This document shows, piece by piece, positions 40,801 to 52,800 of a stretch of DNA of 64,000 bases. This DNA is from Eleginops maclovinus. Lineage: Eukaryota > Chordata > Actinopteri > Perciformes > Eleginopidae. The notes beneath the pieces were generated by a model that saw only the letters and a program-made list of their open reading frames with translations, searched no databases and was not told the DNA's origin. Location of the stretch: NCBI RefSeq assembly GCF_036324505.1, contig NC_086368.1, positions 12,868,921 to 12,932,920 on the forward strand. Reading direction: 5' to 3'. Numbering within the stretch: the stretch's first letter is position 1; the number at the start of each line of letters is the position of its first letter. Position numbers and translations under genes: made by a program.

Positions 40801-43800
40801 GATCTTTGGAGGCGAGAGCCTCTCTATGAATCAGGCAGTGTGTCCAAATTACCCCCGGAGCCACCCTCCTTACATGCGCAAACAGTCCAGTCTTGCTGCC
40901 ACTCATGGCTCGGGCCCCATCGCTGCATAATGCAACGCACCTCTGCCACGAGATATTGTGCTCCGTGAAAAAATCGTCCAGTGCTTTAAATATTTCTACA
41001 CCGGTAGTTCGCCCGGGCAGTGGTTTGCAAAAAAGAAATTCCTCGCACATAGTGCCACTGTCCTCGTATCGCACAAATGTTAACAGTTGCGCATCATTAG
41101 TAACATCTGTCGTCTCGTCGATTTGAAGGGAAAACAGAACTGTCTGAAGTTTTGCCATCAGCTGGTCTTTGACATCATTTGCCATTTCCCCAATTCGTCT
41201 TCCGATTGTGTTGTCTGACAACGGAATAGTTTTTAATTTGTTGGCACATTCTTCGCTTACCATAGCTCTGCACATATCTATGGCTGCTGGCAATATAAGC
41301 TGCTCTGCAATGGTATGGGGCTTCTTACTTTTTGCAACCCTGAGAGCGACCAGATACGATGCTTTCAGTGCGTTTTCATTTATTTTTGCACTCTTCCTCA
41401 TGGTAGCCTGCTGTCCTTTGAAATCACGCAACATCTGTTGCATGTACTCAACGGGTTTGGCCTTCAAGTGGACGTGATGCGTCTCCATATGCCGCGTAAG
41501 TTTCGACGGCTTCATAGCTTCATTACAGAGAATTGTTGAACATACGAAACACAGTGGTACCTCCTCTCCTGCTCTGTCTGTCGTCACTGTGAATCCATAT
41601 TTAACATATTCCTCATTGTATTTTCTTTTTCGTCTTTTTTGCGAAGTTGACGCTTCGGAAGCCTGTCCTTGCCCTATCGTGGCGGCCTGTCCCTCTGTCG
41701 TGGCAGCCTGACCCTCTGTCATGGCAGCCTGTCCCTCTGGCACTTTCCTCACTACAAAACGATCCATTGGTGCTAGATATATAGCTAGACTAGTACATAT
41801 GTAACAAATGTTTGCTGTACTACAACCTATCTTAAAATACTCTCGTCGGCTATGCTTATAAATGTGTGTCAACTTTGCTCGCAAGACTGTACGTAATGAA
41901 TAATAAGTGAGGTTAGCGACGCAACTCATTACCATTAGCGAATCACAGGCTACCATAGACTGGATAGGCGCAAGGCTACATTCTGTCAGCTTGAATTTCC
42001 TTTATATTATTTTAAACATATTTTTCACGATATGTAACGGTATTCTGGAAATGTGTTGAAATATCAAAGCGAATTTATATTAAAAAAAAACAATGGTGAA
42101 CTGATCAACATAGGCTCTTGTCACGGACCACATGCAATGCCGCCGCGGACCACCAGGGGTCCGCGGACCACCGGTTGAAAACCCCTGGTCTAGACGGATT
42201 TCAGAAAAAAGGCCTTTTATAAGAAGTAAGGAGCATTTATGGGTACAAGTCGGGAACCGGCCTACCTTACATATTTCAAGGGTGCTGAGTCCAAAAAAAC
42301 CGGTACCCGGGTGAAATTTTGAGGTTTTGACCTTCTAATTTGCATATTAAAATGGCCGCCAAATTGCCCATCTTGCACAGTTATTGGACCATTTCCTCCT
42401 AGTTTTTTTTGTAAGTAGGCAATCAAGATGAGGAAATTAAGTTTCTAGATCGATAGTCAAGGGTCAAACAAGGATATAGTGGAGGCTCAGTGCCTTTTTT
42501 ATGTATATATATATGCAAAATACCAACTTTTAAGGTGAAATTAAGCATTATTTGTGTCATTTTTTAAGGCCGACATAAATATTAAATAAAAGTTACTCTG
42601 AAATTTTCCCTGTTGATATGACATATGATGTACACCATATTATATGATAACAAAGAAAAAAATCCATTGCAAGTTGTCTGAGATTTCATGTTTTTTTTTG
42701 TTTTTTTTTTGCAAACTAAGCATTTGTTCTCTAAATTCTAAGACGGGAAAAACCCAGGTGAATAGGGAAAAATATTCAAAAAGAGACCACCATGAAACGT
42801 ACCAAGTTGAATATTTAGATCAGTACATAGCATGGTCAGTCCCATCGCTGAGGACCCTTTGAGGACCCAAGCCAGTATTCACATCACATGTTAACAAGAC
42901 CTGGTTTACCAGACCTAAAGGAGACAGTGAGTGTGTGAAACAAGCACAAGCAACAGACATGGCTTTCTTCCTGCGACGTCAGGATTCTGAACCCAAACCT
43001 TCTTGGACCGTTTTCAATCAGTCAGTCTCGTCAAAGGAACCAGAGCAGACAGCAGTAGGATATTTGCCAATAGTCCTTGCTCCAGCTCATGAGTATGATA
43101 CGCTCAATACAGTTGTGAAGAGGTGCATGGCAATATCATCACATTTTGGCCAGGAGCATACAGTCATAACAGTGGACCAAGCTCTTTACTGCAAGCTCAT
43201 GGAACTGAAGTGGTGTGTTGAGGAATATCAGGGCAAGTTAATCCCTCGGCTTGGTGGACTTCATATTGCAATGAACTTCCTAAAGACTATCGGAGATCAC
43301 ATGGCTGGGTCTGGTCTAGCTGAAGTGTGGCTGGAGAGTGGATTGCTGGGGGAGGGTGCTGTCATGCTTGTCATGTCAGGGAAAGCATACAACAAGGGTA
43401 TGAGAGCTCACAAACTGACCTTGCAGGCCCTATGGCAGCTTTTGTTGCCAACATTCCTCGCGTTTGCTGCAGAATCAAACAAGGAATGCCATGATGAGAT
43501 CTCTGCTATGGCTGCTGATGAAAATCCTGAAATGATTCCTCAGTTGATAACATATCTGAAGCAGGAACAGTTTGACAGTCTCCTCAAAGATTTCATCGCA
43601 AGTAAATCTGAAGATGTCAACTTTGTCTTCTGGTGGAACTACATGGATATGGTCTCAACACTGTTGCAGTTTACACGAGCTCAGCGTGATGGACTCTGGG
43701 AGCTTCATCTTCACTCCTTCAGCTGGATGTTGCCGTACTTCATGCGATATGACCACCTGAACTATGCAAGATGGGGGCCAGTGTATATTGCTGAGATGCA

Positions 43801-46800
43801 CCAACTCCCAGAACCTGTACTATCTGAGTTCCAAAGAGGCAACTTTGTTGTGAAGCGGTCCGATCAACGATTCAACCAGGTCGATCCAGACCAAGCAATG
43901 GAGTGGATCAACGGAACAGGGAAAAAAGGAGGGGGGATCATTGGCATTACTAAGACACCTTCAGCCCTTTCCAGATGGACACTCTCCTACAACATGAGGT
44001 CCCATGTAGCAGAAGAGACACATTTGATGTTCAGCAACACACCTGAGAAAACCTACGTCCACAATGAAGCTACCAAATCCCGTGAAAAGAGAGACAACAG
44101 AGACGAAATGGCATTGGTTTTAGTCTTCAAAGGGTTCAAGGTGTTTGATTCAGTCTCCTCAGGCTCATTGCAAAATCTCGCCACGAAAGACGTTGCCACA
44201 GAGGCTATCCAAAGCTCATTACTTTCTGCCAAAGACCTAGGACAAGAAAAAGTGAATTCATTCATTGAGAAAAGGATGATTGTTCCTGAGGACAAAGATA
44301 AACCAGAGGTCCCAATCCATGCAACCCTACATAAGAGCAAAGCTAAAACATTTGCATCTCTGTATGAAGTGGCCAAAAATCCTAAAATCAAAGACAACAG
44401 AACTGTCATAAAGGCTGACCGAAACATTCTCAAACGCCTTGTTACGGCCTATGAGGCAGGTCGTCCAGTTGACTTACCAGCTGTCCTAAAACACGAGCTT
44501 CTGCCAATTCCCATATCCCTTGCTGAAATGAATGGGACACTTCGCACTGGAAACAAGTCTGTATTAGTAAATAAGTTAACTGAAGACATAGTCTGTCCTG
44601 AGGCTATTGAACTTCCCGACATGTCATCTTGTCTCATCATAGATGGACAGGCACTTGTGGTTGCCCTTGGAAAGCCAGACAAAGCAGTAACATTTGGGGA
44701 TCTGGCCGACACATTTGTCAGAGCAGTGTTGAAAGCAGGATGTTACTATAAAAGGATAGACGTTGTGTTTGACAGATACAGAGAAGAGACCATCAAGGGT
44801 GCTACCAGGACACGACGCACAAAAGCAGCTCAACCAATCAGACGACTTGTTGAGGGTCGTGATGTGCCTCTTCCAAAAAACTGGACCAATTTCCTGTCCC
44901 TCCCTGACAACAAAGCTGATCTTGCCAATCTACTCTCTGAAGAACTATGTGCTCAGGCACCGGATGATAAAGAGATAGTAGTTGCTGGTGGGTTCAGAGA
45001 CGAAGAGACGGAGGTTAGGTCATCAAAAGCAACAACCAACCTGACTCATCTGAGAGCCACACACGAAGAGGCAGATACCCGATTGGTATTACATGCAGTG
45101 CACTGCCAGTCAGACACAGTAGTCGTGTCATCTAGAGACACTGATGTACTTGTGATTCTCGTTTCCCATTTCCCACACGTAGCATGTAAAAAACTCTGGC
45201 TGTTGTCTGGTACCACAAGGAAGCCACAATATATACCAATTGATGCTGTTTTTAACAAACTGCCAAAGGATTCAGCACCAAGCCTTGTAGCATTTCATGC
45301 ACTAACTGGTTGTGATACCACATCATACATTGCAAGTCACACCAAAAGTACATCATGGAAAGTCTGGAAAATGCACCATCAATTGCTCAGCAACCTCGGA
45401 ATTGGTGATCTCACGGAGGAGACTCAAAGATCTTCAGAGGCTTTTGTCTGCAGAATATATGATGTGCATAAAACAGACTCTGTTGATGCAGCAAGGCATA
45501 TACTTTTCTCCAGGACAGGTAAACCAGAAGCAATGCCGCCTACAAGCGATGCGCTCCACTTCCATCTGCTGAGAGTACACTACCAGGCAATGGTTTGGAG
45601 AAATGCTCACTATGCCACACCTGAGCTTCCTTCACCCTTGGACATGGGATGGAAAGATGGTGATTCAGGACTACAGCCCATTCTTATGTCACAGAACCCA
45701 ATACCTGAAAGTTGCCTGGAAATGATCAGGTGTGCCTGTAAAAAACAATGCACAACACGCCAGTGCAAATGCCGAAAATCGGGGCTGTTATGCACTGCAA
45801 TGTGTACATGTCAGAGTGATGACCAATGTCCTTGTTTAAATGTGGAGTTGTAGTCCTCAAGCATACCAAGGCAATGGGTAACCAAAGAACTTGGAAAAGG
45901 ACTGCAGAAAGAAATACTAATCAAAATGAAATTCCAAAGACAAATGGCACACAAGCAAACTAGAAAGGTATAAAAACAATTTACCAAAACAAGTGACCTA
46001 TGGAACTTACAGAAGACAGATGAAAGCAAAGCAATTCAGCTAGAAACATGAAAGAAAATATACAGAAACAAGATGTGATCTGTAGAACTGTTCAAGGGAA
46101 GTTTCATGTTTTTTTTTTCCCTATTCACTTGGGTTTTTCGATGTTTGAATTAAGAGCATTATGCTTTGTTTGCATAAAAAAATGAATTCTCAGACAACTT
46201 GCAATGGTGTTTTTCTTAGTTATTATGTAATATGGAATACATCACATATCATATATACACTGGGAACATTTAAGAGTGATATTGACTGAATATTTATGTC
46301 GGCCTTAAAAAATGACACAAATAATGCTTAATTTCACCTTAAAAGTTGGTATTTTGCATATATATATACATAAAAAAGGCACTGAGCCTCCACTATATCC
46401 TTGCTCTGACCCCAGACTATAGATCTAGACACTTAATTCATCATCTTTGATTGCCTACTTACAAAAAAACTTGGGGAAAATGGTCCAACGACTGAGCAAG
46501 ATAGGGAGTTTGGCGGCCATTTTGATATGCAAATTAGAAGGTCAAAAACTCAAAATTTCGCTCGGGTACCGTTTTTTTTGGATTCAGCACCCTTGAAATA
46601 TGTAAAGTAGGCCGGTTCCCAACTTGTACCCATAAATGCTCCTTACATTCACTTTTTGGGTACATCCCGTCTAGTCTAATAGACTGTATGGCTCTGCCTA
46701 CTGCCTAGCTCTGCCTCTCAATAGTGCGTATCCAATCAGAAGATGTGCACGTGCTAACGTTAGCATACGCCTGCTAGCTGGCCCGTTGTCGCCACCTCGA

Positions 46801-49800
46801 AATCTGATTGGTTAACGCCACAGTTTTGTTTGCGTTCACTTTAAGCTTACAGCCGCCCGCACTGTTGATTCTGAAGGCCTAAGGGCAGATTTCTTTGACC
46901 CTAGCAACACATTATGGCTGAAATATGATTGGATAAAAGCTCTAACATAAAGGCCAGCCCTCCAAATCTCGTTCTGAGGCTGGAAGCAGCGCAGCCAAGA
47001 CGAACGCTATAAAATGAAGAGAATAGACTATGGGGAATAATTTAATACGTATTTGTGGAAAAAATATATCAAAATTTAATTTATATTCTGATGATGTTTA
47101 GGCCAGCAGAGAAGGCCTTGCTGGCCCTGACGGCCCACCACTGCTGCTTTCTAACAAATGTTAAACAGGGTAAACTTATAGCAGTACTCAAGTGATTTAT
47201 GTCAAACTCTGTCAAAAGGTATTAAACATTCTTCCATATTACTTCATTTTTAATGAGTAACTTTTAGTTAATTGCAAAGTTTTCGTACGTACTTGTAACT
47301 GATTACAATTAAATGTATTAAGTAGTTAAATTATGTAACAACATTATCTGTTATTACTCACTTCCCATCACTGCAGGTAACACATCATTTAAATTCCAGC
47401 CAGTATATTAAATTGGGGTATCTTGATCATGCTCTCACTTCTCTTGTCTTAAACATCTGGGGTAATCAAATATAGAAGTTAACACTGTTGGGATACAGCT
47501 TAACATAACATTTGTAAGTGTACAAAATGTGGGATGCAACTTACTTATGTGTTTCAAAAGAGTTGGCTTGCAGTCAAAATATGTATTCCTTCCTGTGTGT
47601 CGTCCTGCAGAGTGTGAAGGAGAAAGTCCTGGAGCAGGTCCAGGGTCAGCTCAGTGATTTACTGGACAAAGCTCTGACTGAATCCGTCCAGTCTTTCAAC
47701 CAAATACAGCCAACAGTCAATGGAAAGACAACAAACAAATCTGCACCCAGGTGAGGAACAGGGGGCAACTTTTACACACATTATTCGCTATTGATTTTGG
47801 AGATATGTATTTATCCTCTGACAAACTCTAGTAAAATGTGTGTCTCTGAATTTTTCTGTGTCGTTCGTTTTAGATCTCAGAGAACGGATGACGGCAAAGT
47901 GTTTGTGGCCAGGCCTTCACTGTTGGAGTAAGTCTGAAATTCTATGCTAAAACTCATGCAAATTAAGAAACATCTTCACCAACTTGACAATACATGCAAA
48001 TGGTTTACTAACAGCGCTGCATAAACAAAACGCTGCAACGAAAAAAGTTGGCATATTTGTGTTTTTATATTTGCATCGTTTCTGACGTTGCAGTGGTTTC
48101 TCCTAATGGAAGTGTATTGGGCCTTTGTAGCGTGTTTGCACCCGTCGGCCACCCTACAAAACCCAAAGATTTTAAATTAATGATCATATAGGACAAGGAA
48201 AAGCAGCAAACGTTTTGTGTCATGCTTTGAAATTAAAATTGATTGTCAAAGTAGTTGCTGAATCATTTTCCGTTGGATAAAAGTCTCTCTCTAATATACC
48301 ATACCCACAGATGTTCGGTATATATGCATGTTGTGTGGGCGAGGAGTTATGCAACTTGTTATGACAGACAATTTGAGTCTACAGAGATATGAGTTCTGCA
48401 TGTAGATTGTGTACAAAGTTATGTTAAAAATAATCCTCAAACATGTACTGTATAGCAGATATTAACATTCATCCTCCTCTTCATCAGTGAACTCTTTGAG
48501 ATCAACCACATCAGGACCATCTACCACATGTTCATTGCCGTACTCCTCATCTTCTGCCTGAGCACACTGGCTGTGGACTTCATCGACCAGGGCAGGTGTG
48601 TGTGCATGTGTCTGTGTGTGTGTCTGTTTGTGCATGTGTGTGTGCATGAGTTTTCTCAAACTCCATGACCCTGAACTCAATCTAATAGAAGCTCAATAAA
48701 CCCCAAAGCATTTAAAACTTCTTATGTTCTTTTTTATTTTTACTGTGTCCCTTCCTCCTACTCTCTCTGCCCGTTTGGCAGCAGTAAGATAGAGCAATCA
48801 ATCCCTCTGAGTATCTCTGCTGCTGCTCTGGGCAGCTCAGTAATGATTCGCTTGCAGACGCGAGAATGTGAGTCTAATTCTTGCTCTCCTCCAATGGGAA
48901 ACTCATCTGCGTGCAAACAATTACACTTCGACCCACATTTAACATTGATGTTAATATCGGGAGAAATGAATGAAAAGTTGAATGTAATAATATTCAACTT
49001 GACCTGTTGAATGGCACCATCCCTTTGACATGCTGCACAGAGACAATGGTTATTTTAAATCTATTTTTGCCATCACCAGACGGGTCGCTTCAGAGAAAAT
49101 AATTCAAAAGCATTTAACTGTGCGCCACATTTATTAAAACCAGTCAAGCTTTGATATAATTAAAATGGTTAACGCTAAAACAAGAGCGCACCACTTCTAA
49201 TCTTCAACTTATTTTCTTCTTTATAATAACTTTGTCACACCTTTAACTTGATGATTGTTTTGTTTTTTTTATGCTATCCCAGGATTGTTTTGGAGTTCGA
49301 CCTGCTGTTTTTCGCCTTTGGGAAGCTGGGCACGGTCGTCTGGGCCTGGGCTGTGATGTTTTTCTACACCCTGCTCGTCCCCTACCTCACGCTGATGTGT
49401 TGGGGATCTTTGTATCACAGCTTCCCCTCTAAGCTGGGGCTGTCTCTCGGCACTGGCCTGATCCTGTCTGTAGCGCAGACCTACGTTCTGGGACTCTTCC
49501 CCATCTTTGTGGTTGTACAGTACCAGCTGCCACCAGCCTCGCGGTTTATTGTGATACTGGAGCAGGTGAGTGTCTGTTTGAGGAATATCAGCCTTTTCTT
49601 TTATTGAGAGTGTACAACACTTTTGGACTAAAGCCTTCATGATACATGTGCATATAGCAGAGATATGATGTATTGGGATTGTTTTATTCGTAAAAAAAAA
49701 TACAGTACAGAAATGATAAAAATTAGTAATTATAAACCATGATCAAATGTGTCCATCAGAGTGCACTGAAGGGGTTATATGATATTAACAGCAAACGTCT

Positions 49801-52800
49801 ATAGACATATCTTCATTCTTCATTACTAAATTCAAAGGGGTTCTAAAACTTTATATACCGGGTGAGTTTTGGCTGATTCATGTATATTGTTTGGTCAAAT
49901 GTTGATATATTAGCATAGCCCTCAAAAATCTTGCATTAGTTTACATATAATCTGCTCTAAACACATAAACTAAAGTATGTTTAGCTAAAAATGCTTTTGG
50001 AGGAAAAGACGCTTGAAGAAATTCTCAAAGTATCGAAGCAGCATCGAGGAATTAATCTCCCTTTGACACATGCAGGAATATTACTGAATCAGAGATAACA
50101 CACGATGAATAGAGGTTAGCAAGGTAGCAAATGTTATTCACACAAGGTGGAGGGATGGGTGTGGGAGGGAGCCGTGGCTGCATCCACAGTTAACAGAGAA
50201 CAAGTGAGAACTCACAGATTGTAGCGGCTAATTAGCACACATTTATTAACATGATTGGATGTTGCTAGATGACTTGTAGCTAAACAATAATACATTAACA
50301 AGTCAGTTATTGTGAGTATGAATTAAACAGCTGACAACAAACAGCTAACAAGAGCATTTCATTTGTGATTTCCCACCAGCAGCAGGTCAGTGTTTACAGT
50401 TGTAGGTGCTTACTCTGAGAAAATACAGGTAAACAACCAAAGGTTCAATCCTTTTCATAACTCCTGCAGTATGATCAGAGGATCAGAGGGTTTTTTATTG
50501 CAGCATGAACTGCCGCTCAGCATAACATTTTTTATTAGGAACATGTGCTCGAAACACACTGCACTGTAGATAAAATGATCCTCATTGGTAATCAATATTA
50601 TAAATGCAGCCATCAGCGGGAACATTGTTAGAAGAAAAGCTTGCTGGCCAGAGATGGAGAGGTGGGAGTGTTCCAGCTGGAAAATCACCAAAACAGAAAG
50701 TCGATCTCAATGCAGCCAACGTTCGATGATCACAGGTGTACACTGTAATACCTTTTCATCCTTATCACACTGGCCCTGGGATCCCAAAACCGTCTTAGTC
50801 CTGCGATCATTTTAGCTTCATTGGATGGAGAAAGATAATCTCAGTGCTTATGTGGTTTTGGGAAACCCGGTCCTTATCCTCATCTGACCTGGAACCATTA
50901 AATCTATTTGTAATTCTGGTACTGTCCATACCACATATCAACAGTTTGATATTGATTTTTGATGCATAATTCAATGTGTTTACTTAACGTAATTGTGCAT
51001 AAAGTAACTGGTTCCCTGTTGTATGCAGATTAATGACCCATCATGTCAGAAACGCAGTTGGGTGTCTGAAATGATAAACCATTTTATTTAAATGGCACCT
51101 GTTGTGCTATAGTTCTCTTTTTGGTCTATGATCTCACAATTAATTACAGAAGTGAGCTATATAATGAATCATCGGGTCGATACGTTCAAATGCAGTACAT
51201 GACATTTAGGCCCCAAAGATGAGGTCATTCCCTGCACACACCTTGTCAATTAATGCGATAAAGACGGACAGTGAAGCTATTAGTATTGATGCATTGTGTT
51301 TCACTTCACGTAATACCTATCAATTTTTCGCAGATTCGATTCCTGATGAAGAGCTACTCTTTCGTAAGAGAAACCGGTCCTGTTATCATGAGGAACATAC
51401 CAAAGGAAGGTACTGTATTGATGTCCGGTGTATATACTCCTCAGCCTGAATCATTACTCACGATGACACTCTCAGACATGGGAGAGAAATGACTCCCACA
51501 GACCTCGGCAGGCTACCACCCAATGATTCATGCTGAATTTAAAACTAACAATGAATACACAACACAGGCTGAAACACACATGCAATAAATAACATTGAAT
51601 ATGTGCAATCCTATGAGACCCTGTCATAAAAGTGTGTTAGTGGTGAAGCATGTGTCTCTCTCTGACTGCATAGCAGAAGACATGAGTAGTTATTACAGTA
51701 AATGGCCTCCAGTTTAAAACTGCATACTCCTGAATAAAAAAGTAAAAACTGGCAGAAAACAACTTAATAAACGTTTCTGTAAAATACATTTGTTTTGGAA
51801 TGAGTTGATAATATGTTTTTTTTAACACATATTTTGAACAGTTATGTTAAATTAAAGAACTGCAGGTTTGGAGCCCGACTGAACTACATCTGATGTTCAG
51901 CAAAATACATTAGAGGTTTTTTATGCAGATCATTTTGTTTAATGTCCTAATGATTGTGTGATAAACTCACTGTAGCTTCAATTTATAGGCACTCGTTTCT
52001 TAGCAGGTCCTGGTATTCAAGTGCCGTTAAGCTAAAGCGTTCACAAATGGGAGCTGTTAATGGTTGGTACTGTGCCACATAATGAAACAAGGCAAATTAA
52101 ATGACCTTAAATATGCTATTTCAAACCAAACCCATTTTTTCAAAAATCATTCTGGATCAACTGCTATAAGATATTTTACTTTAGGTCTCAAAACTGGACC
52201 CCTGACTTTAATGGTCATACTCACTAAAATGTCTTTGTTTCTCAGGAGAAAGCCCCAGATTCCCAACACTTTCCAGCTATCTGTACTTCCTCTTCTGTCC
52301 GACTCTCATCTACAGGGAATCATATCCTCGGTAAGACATATTGTCCTTTTGAACCTTTTGCTGATCCCTCATTATTTACTTTTAATATTAGAAATGGCAC
52401 CTGTACTGTACATCATTCACAGTTTACTTTTGTAAGAACATCTTGTCTTTTCTTTGCAGGAATACCCACATAAGATGGAAGTATGTTGGCACCACAACTG
52501 GAATGGTAAGTTCAACTTGATTGTCTAGATTGTGAAAGAAAATGAAGTATAGTGAGGTTAATGACCTATAGGTTGCTCGTAGCACTCGTGTAGTGTGGGA
52601 TAACGTAAAGCAATCATAAACTACAGCTTTAATCTCCGATGTCTGAGGTCACATCACTATCTGTTGTGCTTCATATTGGAATTTCTTTTAATTTATAATG
52701 CTTGATTTGCAGATTTTAGGATGCCTCTTCTATGCCTACTTCATCCTGGTCCGCCTTTGTGTGCCTGTCTTCAGACCTGAGACCAAACAGCCTTTCAGTA

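Larger units (their letters stand above)
42191..46673 (+). mobile_element. 4.5 kb DNA element with ~570-bp inverted repeats and one nuclease-like ORF
   Basis: Long terminal inverted repeats, about 42191-42771 and 46119-46673, match with scattered small gaps (for example CATTTATGGGTACAAGT.GGGAACCGGCC and AAGTTGGTATTTTGC). Outermost bases are TAGACGG...CCGTCTA with a 3-bp GTC duplication. An alternative reading is GACGG...CCGTC with a TA duplication. It split the outer hAT element. The unique interior is almost filled by one ORF. The combination of long TIRs, short duplication and an XPG/FEN1-like nuclease recalls the Academ superfamily, but that assignment is from memory and unverified. Confidence 0.8.
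38155..47146 (-). mobile_element. Outer hAT element (decayed), split by later insertions
   Basis: Left end CAGTGGCGGGCCGT, right end reverse complement CAGCAGTGGTGGGCCGT: a terminal inverted repeat differing by a CAG triplet and one base. Flanked by a perfect 8-bp duplication CTTTCTAA (38147-38154 and 47147-47154), the hAT hallmark. Removing the two later elements leaves 1614 bp: 38155-39298 plus 46677-47146. The minus-strand transposase is truncated. This was the first of the three well-bounded insertions. Confidence 0.9.
38077..47376. mobile_element. Possible short non-autonomous repeat hosting the whole stack
   Basis: Left part 38077-38154 (GGTGTTGGTAATGTAACTAC and onward) and right part 47155-47376 (ending CTTCCCATCACTGCAG). 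Read inward from both ends these resemble each other loosely, and the GTAAC/GATTACAATTA style is common among fish MITE-like repeats beginning CAGTGNTGGGAA. Ends are imprecise and no target duplication was found. Confidence 0.35.
38061..47610 (+). other. soat2 intron 2, filled by nested transposons
   Basis: 9550 bp between exon 2 and exon 3. Removing the 38155-47146 stack and one copy of its 8-bp duplication leaves about 550 bp, a normal intron. The donor (38061) lies only ~94 nt from the outermost hAT element. Confidence 0.9.

Noticed and set aside
39930..41539. Plus-strand ORFs of 74-120 codons
   Set aside because: Antisense shadows of the hAT transposase.
44053..44833. Minus-strand ORFs inside the 4.5 kb element
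   Set aside because: Antisense shadows of the 964-codon ORF.
46746..46770. Palindrome TGCTAACGTTAGCA near the right end of the outer hAT
   Set aside because: A short perfect palindrome is seen, but this motif is common in fish DNA and nothing ties it to a function here.
49269..49640. 123-codon minus-strand ORF
   Set aside because: Antisense of soat2 exon 6.
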